Source: Komagataeibacter melaceti (GTDB lineage: Bacteria > Pseudomonadota > Alphaproteobacteria > Acetobacterales > Acetobacteraceae). Taken from it: 64,000 nucleotides of DNA. The stretch spans positions 1 to 64,000 of the forward strand of contig NZ_QUWV01000029.1 of the NCBI RefSeq assembly GCF_003403295.1. Reading direction: 5' to 3'. The position numbers and the translations under genes are program-made. The notes beneath the pieces were generated by a model. That model did no database searches. It saw only the letters and a program-made list of their open reading frames with translations, and had not been told where the DNA came from. This document shows positions 9,737 to 19,127 of this stretch, in pieces (position 1 is the stretch's first letter; every line of letters starts with the position of its first letter).

Positions 9737-11749
9737 ATGGCGAACACAACCGAAACACTCACCGCTACCCGCACGAGCACCGACACGACCAGCGGCAAGG
9801 CCGATGCCGCCATGCCGCTGGACGCGGCCAGTCTGGAGCAGGCCGTAACCCGCGCCCACGCCGCACTGGGCAGGCGACAGGCCGATGACGGGCACTGGGT
9901 CTTTGACCTTGAGGCCGATGCCACCATCCCGGCCGAATACGTGCTGCTGGAGCATTACCTCGACCGGATCGACCCGAAGCTGGAACAGCGCATCGGCGTG
10001 TACCTGCGCCGTATCCAGGGAACACATGGCGGGTGGCCGCTGTATGAGGATGGCAAGTTCGACCTGTCGGCATCGGTCAAGGCCTACTTCGCCCTCAAGG
10101 CGATCGGTGACAGCGTGAACGCCCCCCACATGATCCGCGCCCGGCAGGCGATCCTTGACCATGGCGGGGCGGAACGGACCAACGTGTTCACCCGCATCCA
10201 GCTCGCCCTGTTTGGCGAGGTGCCGTGGGAAGCCGCGCCGGCCATGCCGGTCGAGATCATGCTGCTGCCGCGCACGGCCCTGTTCTCGGTATGGAACATG
10301 TCCTACTGGTCGCGCACGGTCATCGCGCCGCTGCTGGTGCTGGCCGCGCTGCGCCCGCGCGCCATCAACCCGCGCGACGTGCATGTTCAGGAACTGTTCG
10401 TCACCCCGCCGGCCAAGGTGCGCGACTGGATTCGCGGGCCGTACCGCTCGGTCTGGGGGCGTGTGTTCAAGTATGTGGACGCGGTGCTGCGCCCCGTCGA
10501 GAGCATGATCCCCGAAAAGACCCGCCGCAAGGCCATCAAGGCGGCGGTGGACTTCATCGAGCCGCGCCTGAATGGCGTGGACGGGCTGGGGGCCATCTAC
10601 CCCGCCATGGCCAATACGGTCATGATGTTCCGCGCCCTGAACGTGCCCGATTCCGACCCGCGCGCCAAAACCGCGTGGGAGGCCGTGCAGCGCCTGCTGG
10701 TCAATCAGGGCGAGGAAACCTACTGCCAGCCCTGCGTCTCCCCCATCTGGGATACGGGCCTGGCCGGTCACGCCATGATCGAGGCCGCTTCCGGCCCCAA
10801 CGGGATCGCGCCGGAAGAAACGAAGAAGAAGCTGGCCGCCGCCGGGAAATGGCTGCGCGAGCGCCAGATTCTGGATGTGAAGGGCGACTGGGCCATCAAC
10901 CGCCCGGACCTGCGCCCCGGTGGCTGGGCCTTCCAGTACGCCAATGACTATTACCCCGACGTGGATGACACCGCCGTGGTAGGCATGCTGCTGCACCGGG
11001 AGGGTGACCCCGCCAATACGGAAGCCATCGAACGGGCGCGGGAATGGATCATCGGCATGCAGAGCACGAATGGCGGCTGGGGCGCGTTCGATGTCGATAA
11101 CAACCTCGACCTGCTCAACCACATTCCCTTTGCCGACCACGGCGCGCTGCTTGACCCGCCCACGGCGGACGTGACCGCGCGCTGCATCTCCTTCCTCGCC
11201 CAGCTTGGCCACCCCGAAGACCAGCCCGTCATTGACCGCGGTGTCGCCTACCTGCGTGATGATCAGGAAAAGGACGGCTCATGGTTCGGGCGCTGGGGCA
11301 CCAACTACATCTACGGCACATGGTCTGTGCTGTGCGCGCTAAACGCGGCTGGCGTCGCGCATGATGACCCGATGATCATCCGCGCCGCCGACTGGCTGCG
11401 CAGCCACCAGCGCGAGGACGGCGGCTGGGGCGAGGACTGCGCCAGCTACGAAGGTGCGGCACCTGGCACGTACAAGGAAAGCCTGCCCTCACAGACCGCA
11501 TGGGCGGTGCTGGGCATGATGGCCGCCGGCCTGCGCGACGATCCCGCCGTGGCCCGTGGTGTCGCCTATCTGGGCCGCACGCAGGGCGAGGATGGCGAAT
11601 GGGCGGAAGAGCCGTACAACGCCGTCGGCTTCCCCAAGGTGTTCTACCTGCGTTACCACGGCTACCGGCAGTTCTTCCCGCTTCTGGCGCTGTCGCGCTA
11701 CCGCAACATGCAGGTCAGCAACAGCGGCCGCGTGGGCTACGGGTTCTGA
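9737..11749 (+). CDS. shc: Squalene-hopene cyclase
   Basis: Cyclises squalene to hopene and diplopterol at the membrane, the central step of hopanoid synthesis. The mature frame gives 670 residues, the usual length. DVDDTA at residues 408-413 is the acid catalytic motif. Several QW-type repeats (QSTNGGWGAFD, QREDGGWGED, RTQGEDGEW) run through the protein. I start at ATG 9737: the frame remains open back to 9479, but that region overlaps the end of hpnE. The N-terminal 30 residues are Thr/Ser-rich and poorly conserved in character. hpnG follows 19 bases later. Confidence 0.96.
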   Translation: MANTTETLTATRTSTDTTSGKADAAMPLDAASLEQAVTRAHAALGRRQADDGHWVFDLEADATIPAEYVLLEHYLDRIDPKLEQRIGVYLRRIQGTHGGWPLYEDGKFDLSASVKAYFALKAIGDSVNAPHMIRARQAILDHGGAERTNVFTRIQLALFGEVPWEAAPAMPVEIMLLPRTALFSVWNMSYWSRTVIAPLLVLAALRPRAINPRDVHVQELFVTPPAKVRDWIRGPYRSVWGRVFKYVDAVLRPVESMIPEKTRRKAIKAAVDFIEPRLNGVDGLGAIYPAMANTVMMFRALNVPDSDPRAKTAWEAVQRLLVNQGEETYCQPCVSPIWDTGLAGHAMIEAASGPNGIAPEETKKKLAAAGKWLRERQILDVKGDWAINRPDLRPGGWAFQYANDYYPDVDDTAVVGMLLHREGDPANTEAIERAREWIIGMQSTNGGWGAFDVDNNLDLLNHIPFADHGALLDPPTADVTARCISFLAQLGHPEDQPVIDRGVAYLRDDQEKDGSWFGRWGTNYIYGTWSVLCALNAAGVAHDDPMIIRAADWLRSHQREDGGWGEDCASYEGAAPGTYKESLPSQTAWAVLGMMAAGLRDDPAVARGVAYLGRTQGEDGEWAEEPYNAVGFPKVFYLRYHGYRQFFPLLALSRYRNMQVSNSGRVGYGF

Positions 11750-11768
11750 TGGCGGGGAAACGCTAGAC

Positions 11769-12449
11769 ATGTCCGACACAGCAACCACAGCCCCGTTCTC
11801 CCGGCTCGGGATCGTGGTGGGAATGGAGGCGGAGGCATCGCTCATCCGCCCGTTCCTGCCCCATGCCCGCTTCGGCCTGAGCGGGGCGACCCTGTCGGGC
11901 GCACGGCAGGCCGTGCTTGACCTGCTGGAAGGGGGCGTGGATGCGCTCCTGTCCTTCGGTCTGGCGGCGGGGCTTGATCCCGCCCTTGCGCCCGGCACGG
12001 TCGTCATCCCACGGCATGTGATGGTCAATGGCGAGCGTCTGGCCGCCTCCCCTGCGCTGCTGGCATGGCTGGGCGCGGAACGGGCGGATGTGGTTGGCGG
12101 CGACCTGCTGCATAGCGACGTGATCGTGACCGACGCCCGGCGCAAGACCGCCCTGTTCAGCCAGACGGGCTGCGTGGCGCTGGATATGGAAAGCGGCGTG
12201 GTGGCTGAAATGGCCAGCATGCGCAAGGTACCCTTCGCGGCCCTGCGTGTCGTATGCGACCCGGCTGACCGCACCCTGCCCCCCGCCGCCATGGTGGCGC
12301 TGCGGCCCGATGGCAGCCTGGCGGTGGGCGCCCTGATCCGCAGCATCGCGTGCAACCCGTTGCAGATTCCCGCCCTGATCCGCGTGGGGCGTGACGCGGG
12401 TGCCGCGCGGAATGCGGTCAAGGCCGTGCTGGCGCAGCGTTTTTCCTGA
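11769..12449 (+). CDS. hpnG: Hopanoid-associated phosphorylase HpnG
   Basis: A 226-residue member of the purine/uridine phosphorylase (nucleosidase) superfamily. HpnG removes adenine from adenosylhopane so that the side chain can be elongated. It starts at ATG 11769 with GIVVGMEAEA at the N terminus, has a glycine-rich SFGLAAGLDPAL segment near residue 60 and ALDMESG near residue 138, the last a hallmark of nucleosidases of this fold (the Glu contacts the ribose). The partner radical-SAM enzyme HpnH, which makes adenosylhopane, is not in this window. Confidence 0.87.
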   Translation: MSDTATTAPFSRLGIVVGMEAEASLIRPFLPHARFGLSGATLSGARQAVLDLLEGGVDALLSFGLAAGLDPALAPGTVVIPRHVMVNGERLAASPALLAWLGAERADVVGGDLLHSDVIVTDARRKTALFSQTGCVALDMESGVVAEMASMRKVPFAALRVVCDPADRTLPPAAMVALRPDGSLAVGALIRSIACNPLQIPALIRVGRDAGAARNAVKAVLAQRFS

Positions 12450-12665
12450 ACAGGCCCCGGTCACGGCCGGGACATGACACATGGATGTGATGGTCGGGCC
12501 TGCCGCCCCCATCACGCCCTCCCTCCCCGCGCGAACGGGCCGGGCGGTATGGATGGGGCATGGGCGCATTTTTCCCACCCGGCAGGAAACCGGGCGGGGA
12601 TGAATGTGCTATGCGGGACGCTGCTCCCTGCCGGGACTGCTTGACGCCCCGCGTAATGCGGGTGA

Positions 12666-12679
12666 TTGATTCGCATCAA
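12666..12679. promoter_or_regulatory. Perfect FNR-type box upstream of ackA-xfp
   Basis: The sequence is TTGAT-TCGC-ATCAA, an exact match to the FNR consensus TTGAT-N4-ATCAA. Its centre is about 66 bases upstream of the ackA ATG. If it acts as a class II activator site (centre at -41.5), transcription would start near 12714. A weak -10-like CATAGG lies at 12705-12710. The window itself encodes a likely reader, the Fnr-type regulator at 62649-63416. Regulation is inferred from the motif. Confidence 0.75.
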
Positions 12680-12738
12680 TGTCAGCCATGGTCGATCCGC
12701 GTGACATAGGGCTGGCCGAAAGATCAGGAGAGACAGGC

Positions 12739-13965
12739 ATGACACGCGCTGTGCTGGCACTGAATGCAGGATCATCCAGCCTCAAGTTCGCCCTGTTTTC
12801 CATCGAAAAGGGAGAAACGGCCACCGCGCCCAGCCACCGCATCGCATCGGGTGAGCTGGAGGGCATCGGCACGCACCCCCATTTCATTGCCCATGACGCC
12901 AGTGGCCACGTGCTGGTGGATGAACGGTGGGACCCCGCCGTTCCCGACGCCACGGGCAAGGTCAGCGCGGACACCGCACATCACGGCCCCATGGCGACCC
13001 TGATGGAATGGGTGGGCAAACAGCTTGGCGATGTGGACCTGATGGCGGTGGGGCACCGTGTGGTCCATGGCGGGCCGGAGTTCATCGCCCCCGTCCGCAT
13101 CACGCCCGATATACTGGCCCGCCTTACGGCGCTGACCCCGTTCGCGCCGCTGCACCAGCCCGGCAGCCTGGCCCCCATCCGGGCGCTGCTGGCGCAGTAT
13201 CCCGACCTGCCGCAGGTCGCGTGTTTCGACACGGGCTTCCACCACACCCTGCCGCCGGTGGCGCAGGCGCAGGCCCTGCCGCGTGACTACGCAGCACGCG
13301 GGGTGCGGCGCTACGGGTTCCATGGCCTGTCATATGAATATATCGCCTCCGCCCTGCGCAGTTGCGCGCCGCGCCTGGCGGAAGGGCGCACCATTGTCGC
13401 GCATATCGGCAGCGGGGGCAGCCTGTGCGCCCTGCGCGGCGGGCGCAGCATCGACACGACCATGGGCTTTTCGGTGCTGGACGGTCTGGTCATGGGCACG
13501 CGCTGCGGCCACCTTGACCCCGGCGTGATCCTTTACATGCTCAAGGAAGAAGGGCTGGGTGCGGCCGAGATCGAGAACATCCTCTATCACCGCTCCGGCC
13601 TGCTGGGCGTGTCAGGCATGTCGGCCGACATGCGCGACCTGCACGCCAAGGCCGCGACCAGCCCGGAGGTGACGCAGGCGCTGGACCTGTTCGTCTATCG
13701 TTTCACCCAGCAGGCGGGCGCCATGATGGCGGCGCTGGAGGGGCTGGACGGTCTGGTCTTCACCGCCGGCATTGGCGAAAATGACGCGATCATCCGCGCC
13801 GCGATCTGCGCGCGGCTGGCATGGGCGGGAGTTCGCATTGATGCGCAGGCCAACGCCACGCATCAGGGCGTCATCAGCACGCCGGACAGTGCTGTCGAGG
13901 TGCGGGTCATCCCCACCGATGAGGAAACAACAATCCGTCGGCATGTGCTGATGTGTCTGGCCTGA
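12739..13965 (+). CDS. ackA: Acetate kinase
   Basis: Interconverts acetyl phosphate + ADP and acetate + ATP. The 408-residue product has the N-terminal LNAGSSSLKF nucleotide motif, GHRVVHGG, GFHGLSYEY, and a phosphate-binding HIGSGGSLCALRGGRS. In many homologues this last motif reads HLGNGAS, so the Asn is Ser here. MGTRCGHLDPG and FTAGIGEN complete the family pattern. I choose ATG 12739 because AGGAG at 12726-12730 is well placed and the family N terminus begins there; an in-frame ATG at 12679 overlaps the FNR box. xfp begins 42 bases downstream, so both enzymes of the phosphoketolase-acetate branch are likely co-transcribed. Confidence 0.95.
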   Translation: MTRAVLALNAGSSSLKFALFSIEKGETATAPSHRIASGELEGIGTHPHFIAHDASGHVLVDERWDPAVPDATGKVSADTAHHGPMATLMEWVGKQLGDVDLMAVGHRVVHGGPEFIAPVRITPDILARLTALTPFAPLHQPGSLAPIRALLAQYPDLPQVACFDTGFHHTLPPVAQAQALPRDYAARGVRRYGFHGLSYEYIASALRSCAPRLAEGRTIVAHIGSGGSLCALRGGRSIDTTMGFSVLDGLVMGTRCGHLDPGVILYMLKEEGLGAAEIENILYHRSGLLGVSGMSADMRDLHAKAATSPEVTQALDLFVYRFTQQAGAMMAALEGLDGLVFTAGIGENDAIIRAAICARLAWAGVRIDAQANATHQGVISTPDSAVEVRVIPTDEETTIRRHVLMCLA

Positions 13966-14007
13966 GCGCAGGCCGGACAGGGATGGACTATCTCGGAAGG
14001 AACGGAA

Positions 14008-16377
14008 ATGAGTGAAACTGCATCCGCAACACCGCTGTCAGCAGCGGATGTCGCGCTGTTCAACAAGTGGTGGCATGCAGCAAACTATCTGTCGATTGCC
14101 CAGATCTACCTGCTGGCCAACCCGCTTCTGCGTGAACCGCTCAAGCTGGAACACACCAAGCCGCGCCTGCTGGGCCACTGGGGCACCACGCCGGGGCTGA
14201 ACTTCCTGTACCTGCACCTTAACCGCATCATCCGCGAACAGGACCGCAATGTGCTGTTCATCGCCGGGCCGGGCCACGGCGCGCCGGGTGTCGTGGCCAG
14301 CACCTATCTGGAAGGGACGTACACCGAGTATTTCCCCTCCATCACGCAGGATGCGGACGGGCTGGCCAAACTGGTCAAGCAGTTCTCCTTCCCCGGCGGC
14401 ATCCCCAGCCACGCCGCCCCGACCACGCCGGGCTCCATCCATGAAGGTGGCGAGCTGGGCTATTCCCTGTCCCATGCCTATGGCGCGGTCTTTGACAACC
14501 CCGACCTGGTCGTGGCCTGCGTTGTCGGTGATGGCGAGGCCGAAACCGGCCCGATGGCCACATCATGGCACAGCAACAAGTTCCTTGACCCCAAGAGCGA
14601 CGGCGCGGTCCTGCCGATCCTGCACCTGAACGGCTACAAGATCGCCAACCCGACGGTGCTGGCCCGCATCTCGCCCGAGGAACTGCTGAACCTGTTCCGC
14701 GGCTATGGCTACGACCCCATCGTGGTGGAAGGTGACGACCCGGACACCATGCACCAGAAAATGGCCGTGGCGATGGACACGGCCTTTGCCAAGATCACGG
14801 ACATCCAGAAAGCCGCACGCGAGAAGAACGAGACCGCGCGCCCGCTGTGGCCCATGATCATCATGCGCACCCCCAAGGGCTGGACCTGCCCCAAGACGGT
14901 GGACGGCCTGCGCACGGAAGGCTACTGGCGCGCCCATCAGGTGCCCATTACCGACATGACCAAGCCGGGGCATCTGGAACTGCTCGACAAGTGGCTGCGC
15001 AGCTACAAGCCTGAAGAACTGTTTGACGAAAACGGCACCCTTCTGCCCGAAATCGCGGCCCTCGCCCCCAAGGGCAACCGCCGCATGAGCGCAAACCCCC
15101 ATGCCAATGGCGGGCTGCTGCGCCGTGACCTGCGCCTGCCGGACATTACGGAATACGCGGTGACCGTTTCCTCGCCGGGGCATGAGACGGGTGAGAGCAC
15201 GCGCGTGCTGGGCGCATGGCTGCGCGACGTGATGAAGGAGAACCTTCCGGCCGGCAACTTCCGCGTCCTTGCGCCGGATGAAAACAACTCCAACCGCCTG
15301 AACGCCGTGCTGGATGTTACCGACCGGGCATGGAACGCCACCACCTATGATTATGACGATCATCTGGGGGTGAACGGCCATGTCATGGAAATCCTGAGCG
15401 AGCATACCTGCCAGGGCTGGCTGGAAGGCTACCTGCTGACCGGGCGGCATGGCTTCCTGTCGTGCTACGAGGCGTTCATCCACATTGTGGATTCCATGGT
15501 CAACCAGCACGCCAAGTGGATCAAGCAGGCTGATGAGGTCTCGTGGCGCGCGCCGATCGCATCGCTGAACTACCTGCTTACGTCGCATGTATGGCGGCAG
15601 GACCATAACGGGTTCAGCCATCAGGACCCCGGCTTCATCGACCACGTGCTGAACAAGAAGGCCAAGACGGTGCGGGTGTTCCTGCCGCCTGATGCCAACA
15701 CCCTGCTGTGCGTGGCCAAGGCCTGTCTTGAAAGCCGCGACCGGGTGAACGTGATCGTGGCGGGCAAGCAGCCCGAGCCGCAGTGGCTGGACATGGATGA
15801 CGCCATCGCGCACTGCGCCCGTGGCATCGGCATCTGGGAATGGGCCAGCAATGACAAGGGCGGTGAGCCTGATGTCGTCATGGCCTGCGCGGGCGACGTG
15901 CCGACCATGGAAACGCTGGCCGCAGTCCAGATCCTGAACCATCACCTGCCGGACCTGAAGATCCGCGTAATCAACGTGGTGGACCTGCTGACGCTCGAAT
16001 CCCGCTCCCAGCACCCGGACGGGCTGGAAGATTCCGTGTTCGACAGCCTGTTCACCATGGACAAGCCGGTCATCTTCGCATTCCACGGCTATCCGGCGCT
16101 GATTCACAAGCTGGTTTACAAGCGGGCCAACAGCCGCAACTTCCACGTGCATGGCTACCGTGAGGAAGGCTCCACCACCACACCGTTCGACATGACGGTG
16201 CGCAACAACCTGGACCGCTTCCATCTGGTGCAGAACGTGATCCGCCACGTGCCCGGCCTTGCGGCCAAGGCGGCCTATGCCAACGAGGCGATCAGCAACA
16301 AGCTGATCGAACACAAGCGCTACGTGGCCGAACATGGGCAGGACCTGCCCGAAATCCGCAACTGGCGCTGGTCGTAA
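14008..16377 (+). CDS. xfp: Xylulose-5-phosphate/fructose-6-phosphate phosphoketolase
   Basis: Thiamine diphosphate enzyme that cleaves xylulose 5-phosphate or fructose 6-phosphate with phosphate to acetyl phosphate plus glyceraldehyde 3-phosphate or erythrose 4-phosphate. At 789 residues it is full length. Signatures include AGPGHGAPG (about 87-95), GGIPSHAAP with [13 protein letters not shown], and the ThDP motif GDGEAETGP (about 174-182). It starts at ATG 14008 after a GGAAGGA-type ribosome-binding site. Upstream ackA uses its product, so the pair makes acetate and ATP from pentose phosphate sugars without oxygen. A strong terminator follows. Confidence 0.97.
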   Translation: MSETASATPLSAADVALFNKWWHAANYLSIAQIYLLANPLLREPLKLEHTKPRLLGHWGTTPGLNFLYLHLNRIIREQDRNVLFIAGPGHGAPGVVASTYLEGTYTEYFPSITQDADGLAKLVKQFSFPGGIPSHAAPTTPGSIHEGGELGYSLSHAYGAVFDNPDLVVACVVGDGEAETGPMATSWHSNKFLDPKSDGAVLPILHLNGYKIANPTVLARISPEELLNLFRGYGYDPIVVEGDDPDTMHQKMAVAMDTAFAKITDIQKAAREKNETARPLWPMIIMRTPKGWTCPKTVDGLRTEGYWRAHQVPITDMTKPGHLELLDKWLRSYKPEELFDENGTLLPEIAALAPKGNRRMSANPHANGGLLRRDLRLPDITEYAVTVSSPGHETGESTRVLGAWLRDVMKENLPAGNFRVLAPDENNSNRLNAVLDVTDRAWNATTYDYDDHLGVNGHVMEILSEHTCQGWLEGYLLTGRHGFLSCYEAFIHIVDSMVNQHAKWIKQADEVSWRAPIASLNYLLTSHVWRQDHNGFSHQDPGFIDHVLNKKAKTVRVFLPPDANTLLCVAKACLESRDRVNVIVAGKQPEPQWLDMDDAIAHCARGIGIWEWASNDKGGEPDVVMACAGDVPTMETLAAVQILNHHLPDLKIRVINVVDLLTLESRSQHPDGLEDSVFDSLFTMDKPVIFAFHGYPALIHKLVYKRANSRNFHVHGYREEGSTTTPFDMTVRNNLDRFHLVQNVIRHVPGLAAKAAYANEAISNKLIEHKRYVAEHGQDLPEIRNWRWS

Positions 16378-16403
16378 GACCTCCGCCTTTTTACGTGGTT
16401 AGG

Positions 16404-16432
16404 AAAAAGGGAGCAGAAATGCTCCCTTTTTT
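16404..16432. terminator. Rho-independent terminator after xfp, probably bidirectional
   Basis: An A-rich run leads into GGGAGCA, a GAAA loop, and TGCTCCC followed by TTTTTT. The A-tract on the left becomes a U-tract when read on the minus strand, so it can also end the convergent L,D-transpeptidase gene. Confidence 0.9.
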
Positions 16433-16466
16433 CATGCCCGGATGATCCGGCCCGTGCAGGCACGGT

Positions 16467-17897
16467 TCATGGCTGGTCCTGTTCCGGTGGGGTGAATGGC
16501 TGCGATGGCGGCGCCTGTGCCGCCATGTCGGAGGGGGAAGGCGGTAGCGGCCGGATGGTTATGATCGGCTGCGGCGCGGGGGGCGGCGAATCTGGCGCGG
16601 CTGCGGCGGATGCCGGGACTGATGGCGTGGATGCGCGATCAGCGGACCGCGATGGAGCAGGAGGCTCAGCGGGCTGTGGCAACGCCGGTGTCCCTGCGGT
16701 GGATTGCGGGACTGACGGCGTGGACGCCCGATCAGCAGACTGCGACGGATCGGACGGGTCAGGCTGCGGCACAGTGGTCTGTGACGGAACTGGTGCCTCC
16801 GGGTAAGACGCCGGAACAGACGGCGCGAATGTACGATCAGCAGGCTGCGGCGTGGCAGGTTGTGATGGGGCCGATGCGTCTGGGGCGGACGGTGGCGCCA
16901 ACGCTGTGGATACGTGGTCAGCAGGCCGGGACGCGACAGCCGGAGGCGGAACCGATGCCACCATGGAGGGCGACGCTACAGGCCGTGGCGAAGCCGCTAC
17001 GCCTGTAGGGGACGCCGCGCCGGGTGTCGCGGAGGAGGCAAGGTACTGGGCAAAACTTTCCTGTATCCTGCGCGCCTTTTCCGGGTCGGAGGCAATGGCC
17101 TGCGGGTCAGACGAGTCCACGACGACAATCCGGTCTCCCTGCAGCGGGCCGGGCGTATGCTCGGCCCCCAGCAGCGCCCGCACGGCGCGGGCGTTCGGGG
17201 CGTCATTGCGCACCATCAGGTCAAGCTGCCGGTCCAGCAGGCCATGGTGGTCGATAAAACTGTTCACGCGCGCGGGGATGCGGATGCACCCTTCGGAATC
17301 CGCCTGCCCCAGCCTCGATTCAAGAAAGGCGGGATCGGTCGCATGCATCTCCAGCCGCACCACCGCCAGCGCGTCCCTGCGCCGCCAGTCTTCCGTTGTC
17401 TGCCAGCCAAAGTCCCACACCCGCATGCCCTTGTCGCCATTGCCACGGATGCCGTATTCGTTCTTGGTGCCCAGCGCGCGATAGCCGTAAATCTGCCCGT
17501 CATTGCGGAATATGCCCACGGGCGTGCGGAAATGCTCCTTGCGCCCGGGCCTGCCCGTACTCACCGCCACCATGCCCAGCGGCGTCAGGTCATGCCGCGT
17601 CGGGTCCGACAGCACGAACCACATGAGCTGGACGGCAGGCGCGCGGTCCACCACCAGAATGACCTCGGTATCCGCAGGCCAGTTGCCGGTCCGGTCGAGC
17701 ATGTCCATGCCCAGTTCCATGGCCCGCCGGGTCTGGCGCGGTGACAGGCGGGTGCGCTGGAGGCCAAGTTCGCGCCGGATGTCCTGCTGGAGTGCGATCG
17801 CGGCATCGGGCAGGGCCGCCGCCGGAGCGCCCGGAACCCGGCATGTCATGAACACGGGTATCAGAACCGGCAATATCCAGCGCATTGGAAGCATCAT
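16467..17897 (-). CDS. L,D-transpeptidase (YkuD family) with long Pro/Ser/Ala-rich tail
   Basis: Likely a periplasmic peptidoglycan cross-linking or lipoprotein-attachment enzyme. With the start at ATG 17897, the product begins with a signal-like MMLPMRWILPVLIPVF. The catalytic block follows: HATDP with His at about residue 185, and SEGCIR with the nucleophile Cys at about 204, which fits the YkuD pattern. From about residue 260 to the end, some 210 residues are low-complexity Pro/Ser/Ala/Thr/Gln with imperfect copies of SADRASTPSVP. An ATG at 17990 is in frame but would place 31 non-hydrophobic residues ahead of the signal sequence. No good ribosome-binding site decides the start. The gene is convergent with xfp. 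Confidence 0.8.
   Translation of the reverse strand: MMLPMRWILPVLIPVFMTCRVPGAPAAALPDAAIALQQDIRRELGLQRTRLSPRQTRRAMELGMDMLDRTGNWPADTEVILVVDRAPAVQLMWFVLSDPTRHDLTPLGMVAVSTGRPGRKEHFRTPVGIFRNDGQIYGYRALGTKNEYGIRGNGDKGMRVWDFGWQTTEDWRRRDALAVVRLEMHATDPAFLESRLGQADSEGCIRIPARVNSFIDHHGLLDRQLDLMVRNDAPNARAVRALLGAEHTPGPLQGDRIVVVDSSDPQAIASDPEKARRIQESFAQYLASSATPGAASPTGVAASPRPVASPSMVASVPPPAVASRPADHVSTALAPPSAPDASAPSQPATPQPADRTFAPSVPASYPEAPVPSQTTVPQPDPSDPSQSADRASTPSVPQSTAGTPALPQPAEPPAPSRSADRASTPSVPASAAAAPDSPPPAPQPIITIRPLPPSPSDMAAQAPPSQPFTPPEQDQP
16602..16752 (-). repeat. Imperfect tandem repeats in the L,D-transpeptidase tail
   Basis: Two blocks of about 54 bases, near 16602-16655 and 16699-16752, are clearly related. 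Both contain a GGGACTGA-GGCGTGGA core on the plus strand and encode the SADRASTPSVP-like units of the tail. Further weaker copies extend towards 16900. They look like repeats expanded inside the coding sequence. Confidence 0.6.
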
Positions 17898-18022
17898 GCG
17901 GGCAGCCCCGGTCGGGAAGAGGGTATCATGACCTTGTACATCGCATCGGAAGCCCGAACGGGCCGGATGGAAACCATCGCACGCAATCATGAAACATGAA
18001 ATACCAGACGACTATTGGGGGG

Positions 18023-18032
18023 ATGTTAACAT
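18023..18032. promoter_or_regulatory. 10-base palindrome ATGTTAACAT upstream of rfbB
   Basis: A perfect palindrome lies 40 bases before the rfbB start in the 174-base gap between the divergent L,D-transpeptidase and rfbB genes. It may be an operator, but nothing else in the sequence identifies a binding protein. No convincing -35/-10 pair was found in this gap. Confidence 0.3.
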
Positions 18033-18071
18033 TTCACCTGTCTGTTAGGGTTTTCGATGTGATGGATTGCC

Positions 18072-19127
18072 ATGCGCGTTTTACTGACCGGGGGATACGG
18101 CTTTATCGGGTCGGCCGTGGTGCGCCACCTGATAGAAAACACCCGCCACGATGTGCTCAACATTGACAGCCTGACCTATGCCGCCAGCCCCGACGCGGTA
18201 GCTGATGTGGCGGCGGACAGCCGCTACGGCTTCAGGCAGTGCGATATCTGCGATACGGCGGCGGTAGGCCGTATCCTTGACGCCTACCGCCCCGATGCGG
18301 TCATGCACCTGGCTGCTGAAAGCCATGTGGACCGCTCCATCGACAGTGCGGGCGTGTTCATGCGCACCAACATCATGGGCACCTTTTCCATGCTGGAGGC
18401 CGTGCGGGCCTACTGGCGGGAACTGCCGCCCGCCCGGCGCGCGGCGTTCCGCTTCCATCATGTCTCGACCGATGAAGTGTTCGGCATGCTGGGCCCGCAT
18501 GATCCCCCCTTTACCGAAGCGACACCGTACAACCCCAGCAGCCCCTATTCCGCCAGCAAGGCGGCGTCGGACCATCTGGTGCGCGCATGGCACCACACTT
18601 ATGGGCTGCCCGCTTTCATCACCAACACCACCAACAATTACGGCATCTGGCATTTTCCTGAAAAGCTGGTGCCGCTCACCATCATCAACGCCCTTGAGGG
18701 CAGGACGTTGCCGGTCTATGGCGCGGGCGACAACGTGCGTGACTGGCTGTTCGTCAGTGACCATGCGGAAGCGCTGGTCCGCGCGGTGGAACATGGCAGG
18801 CCGGGCGGGACATACGCCATCGGTGCGCGCCAGCCCCGCACCAACCTTGAGGTCGTACGGGCCATCTGCGCCGTGCTGGACAGGCTGTGTCCCGATCCCG
18901 CCGGGCCGCATGCCCGCCTCATCCGCCATGTGCCGGACAGGCCGGGCCATGATTTCCGCTATGAAATCGACCCCACCCACGCGGAGCGGGCGCTGGGCTG
19001 GACCGCGCGGCATGATTTTGAAAGCGGCCTTGAACTGACCGTGCGCTGGTATATCGACCATGCGCCATGGTGGCGGGCCATACGCGCCCGGCAGCAGGCC
19101 AGCCTGCCCATGGGGCAGGTGGCCTGA
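18072..19127 (+). CDS. rfbB: dTDP-glucose 4,6-dehydratase
   Basis: Second enzyme of dTDP-L-rhamnose synthesis: it makes dTDP-4-keto-6-deoxyglucose. The 351-residue extended SDR protein has GGYGFIGS at residues 7-14, [10 protein letters not shown] near 85, a DEVF catalytic segment, and YSASKAASD (YxxxK) near 158. Its stop overlaps the rfbA start (TGATG), so they form a coupled pair. The other two genes of the pathway, rfbC and rfbD, lie 32 kb away at 51.7-53.2 kb. Confidence 0.95.
   Translation: MRVLLTGGYGFIGSAVVRHLIENTRHDVLNIDSLTYAASPDAVADVAADSRYGFRQCDICDTAAVGRILDAYRPDAVMHLAAESHVDRSIDSAGVFMRTNIMGTFSMLEAVRAYWRELPPARRAAFRFHHVSTDEVFGMLGPHDPPFTEATPYNPSSPYSASKAASDHLVRAWHHTYGLPAFITNTTNNYGIWHFPEKLVPLTIINALEGRTLPVYGAGDNVRDWLFVSDHAEALVRAVEHGRPGGTYAIGARQPRTNLEVVRAICAVLDRLCPDPAGPHARLIRHVPDRPGHDFRYEIDPTHAERALGWTARHDFESGLELTVRWYIDHAPWWRAIRARQQASLPMGQVA

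Noticed and set aside
9713-11212. A 499-residue minus-strand open frame opposite shc
   Set aside because: It overlaps the well-defined squalene-hopene cyclase and has only reverse-frame composition.
14563-16335. A 590-residue minus-strand open frame opposite xfp
   Set aside because: Mirror of phosphoketolase codons; no domain, no ribosome-binding site.
16492-17484. Plus-strand open frames opposite the L,D-transpeptidase tail
   Set aside because: They read the low-complexity repeats backwards (Gly/Asp/Ala-rich) and have no signals of their own.
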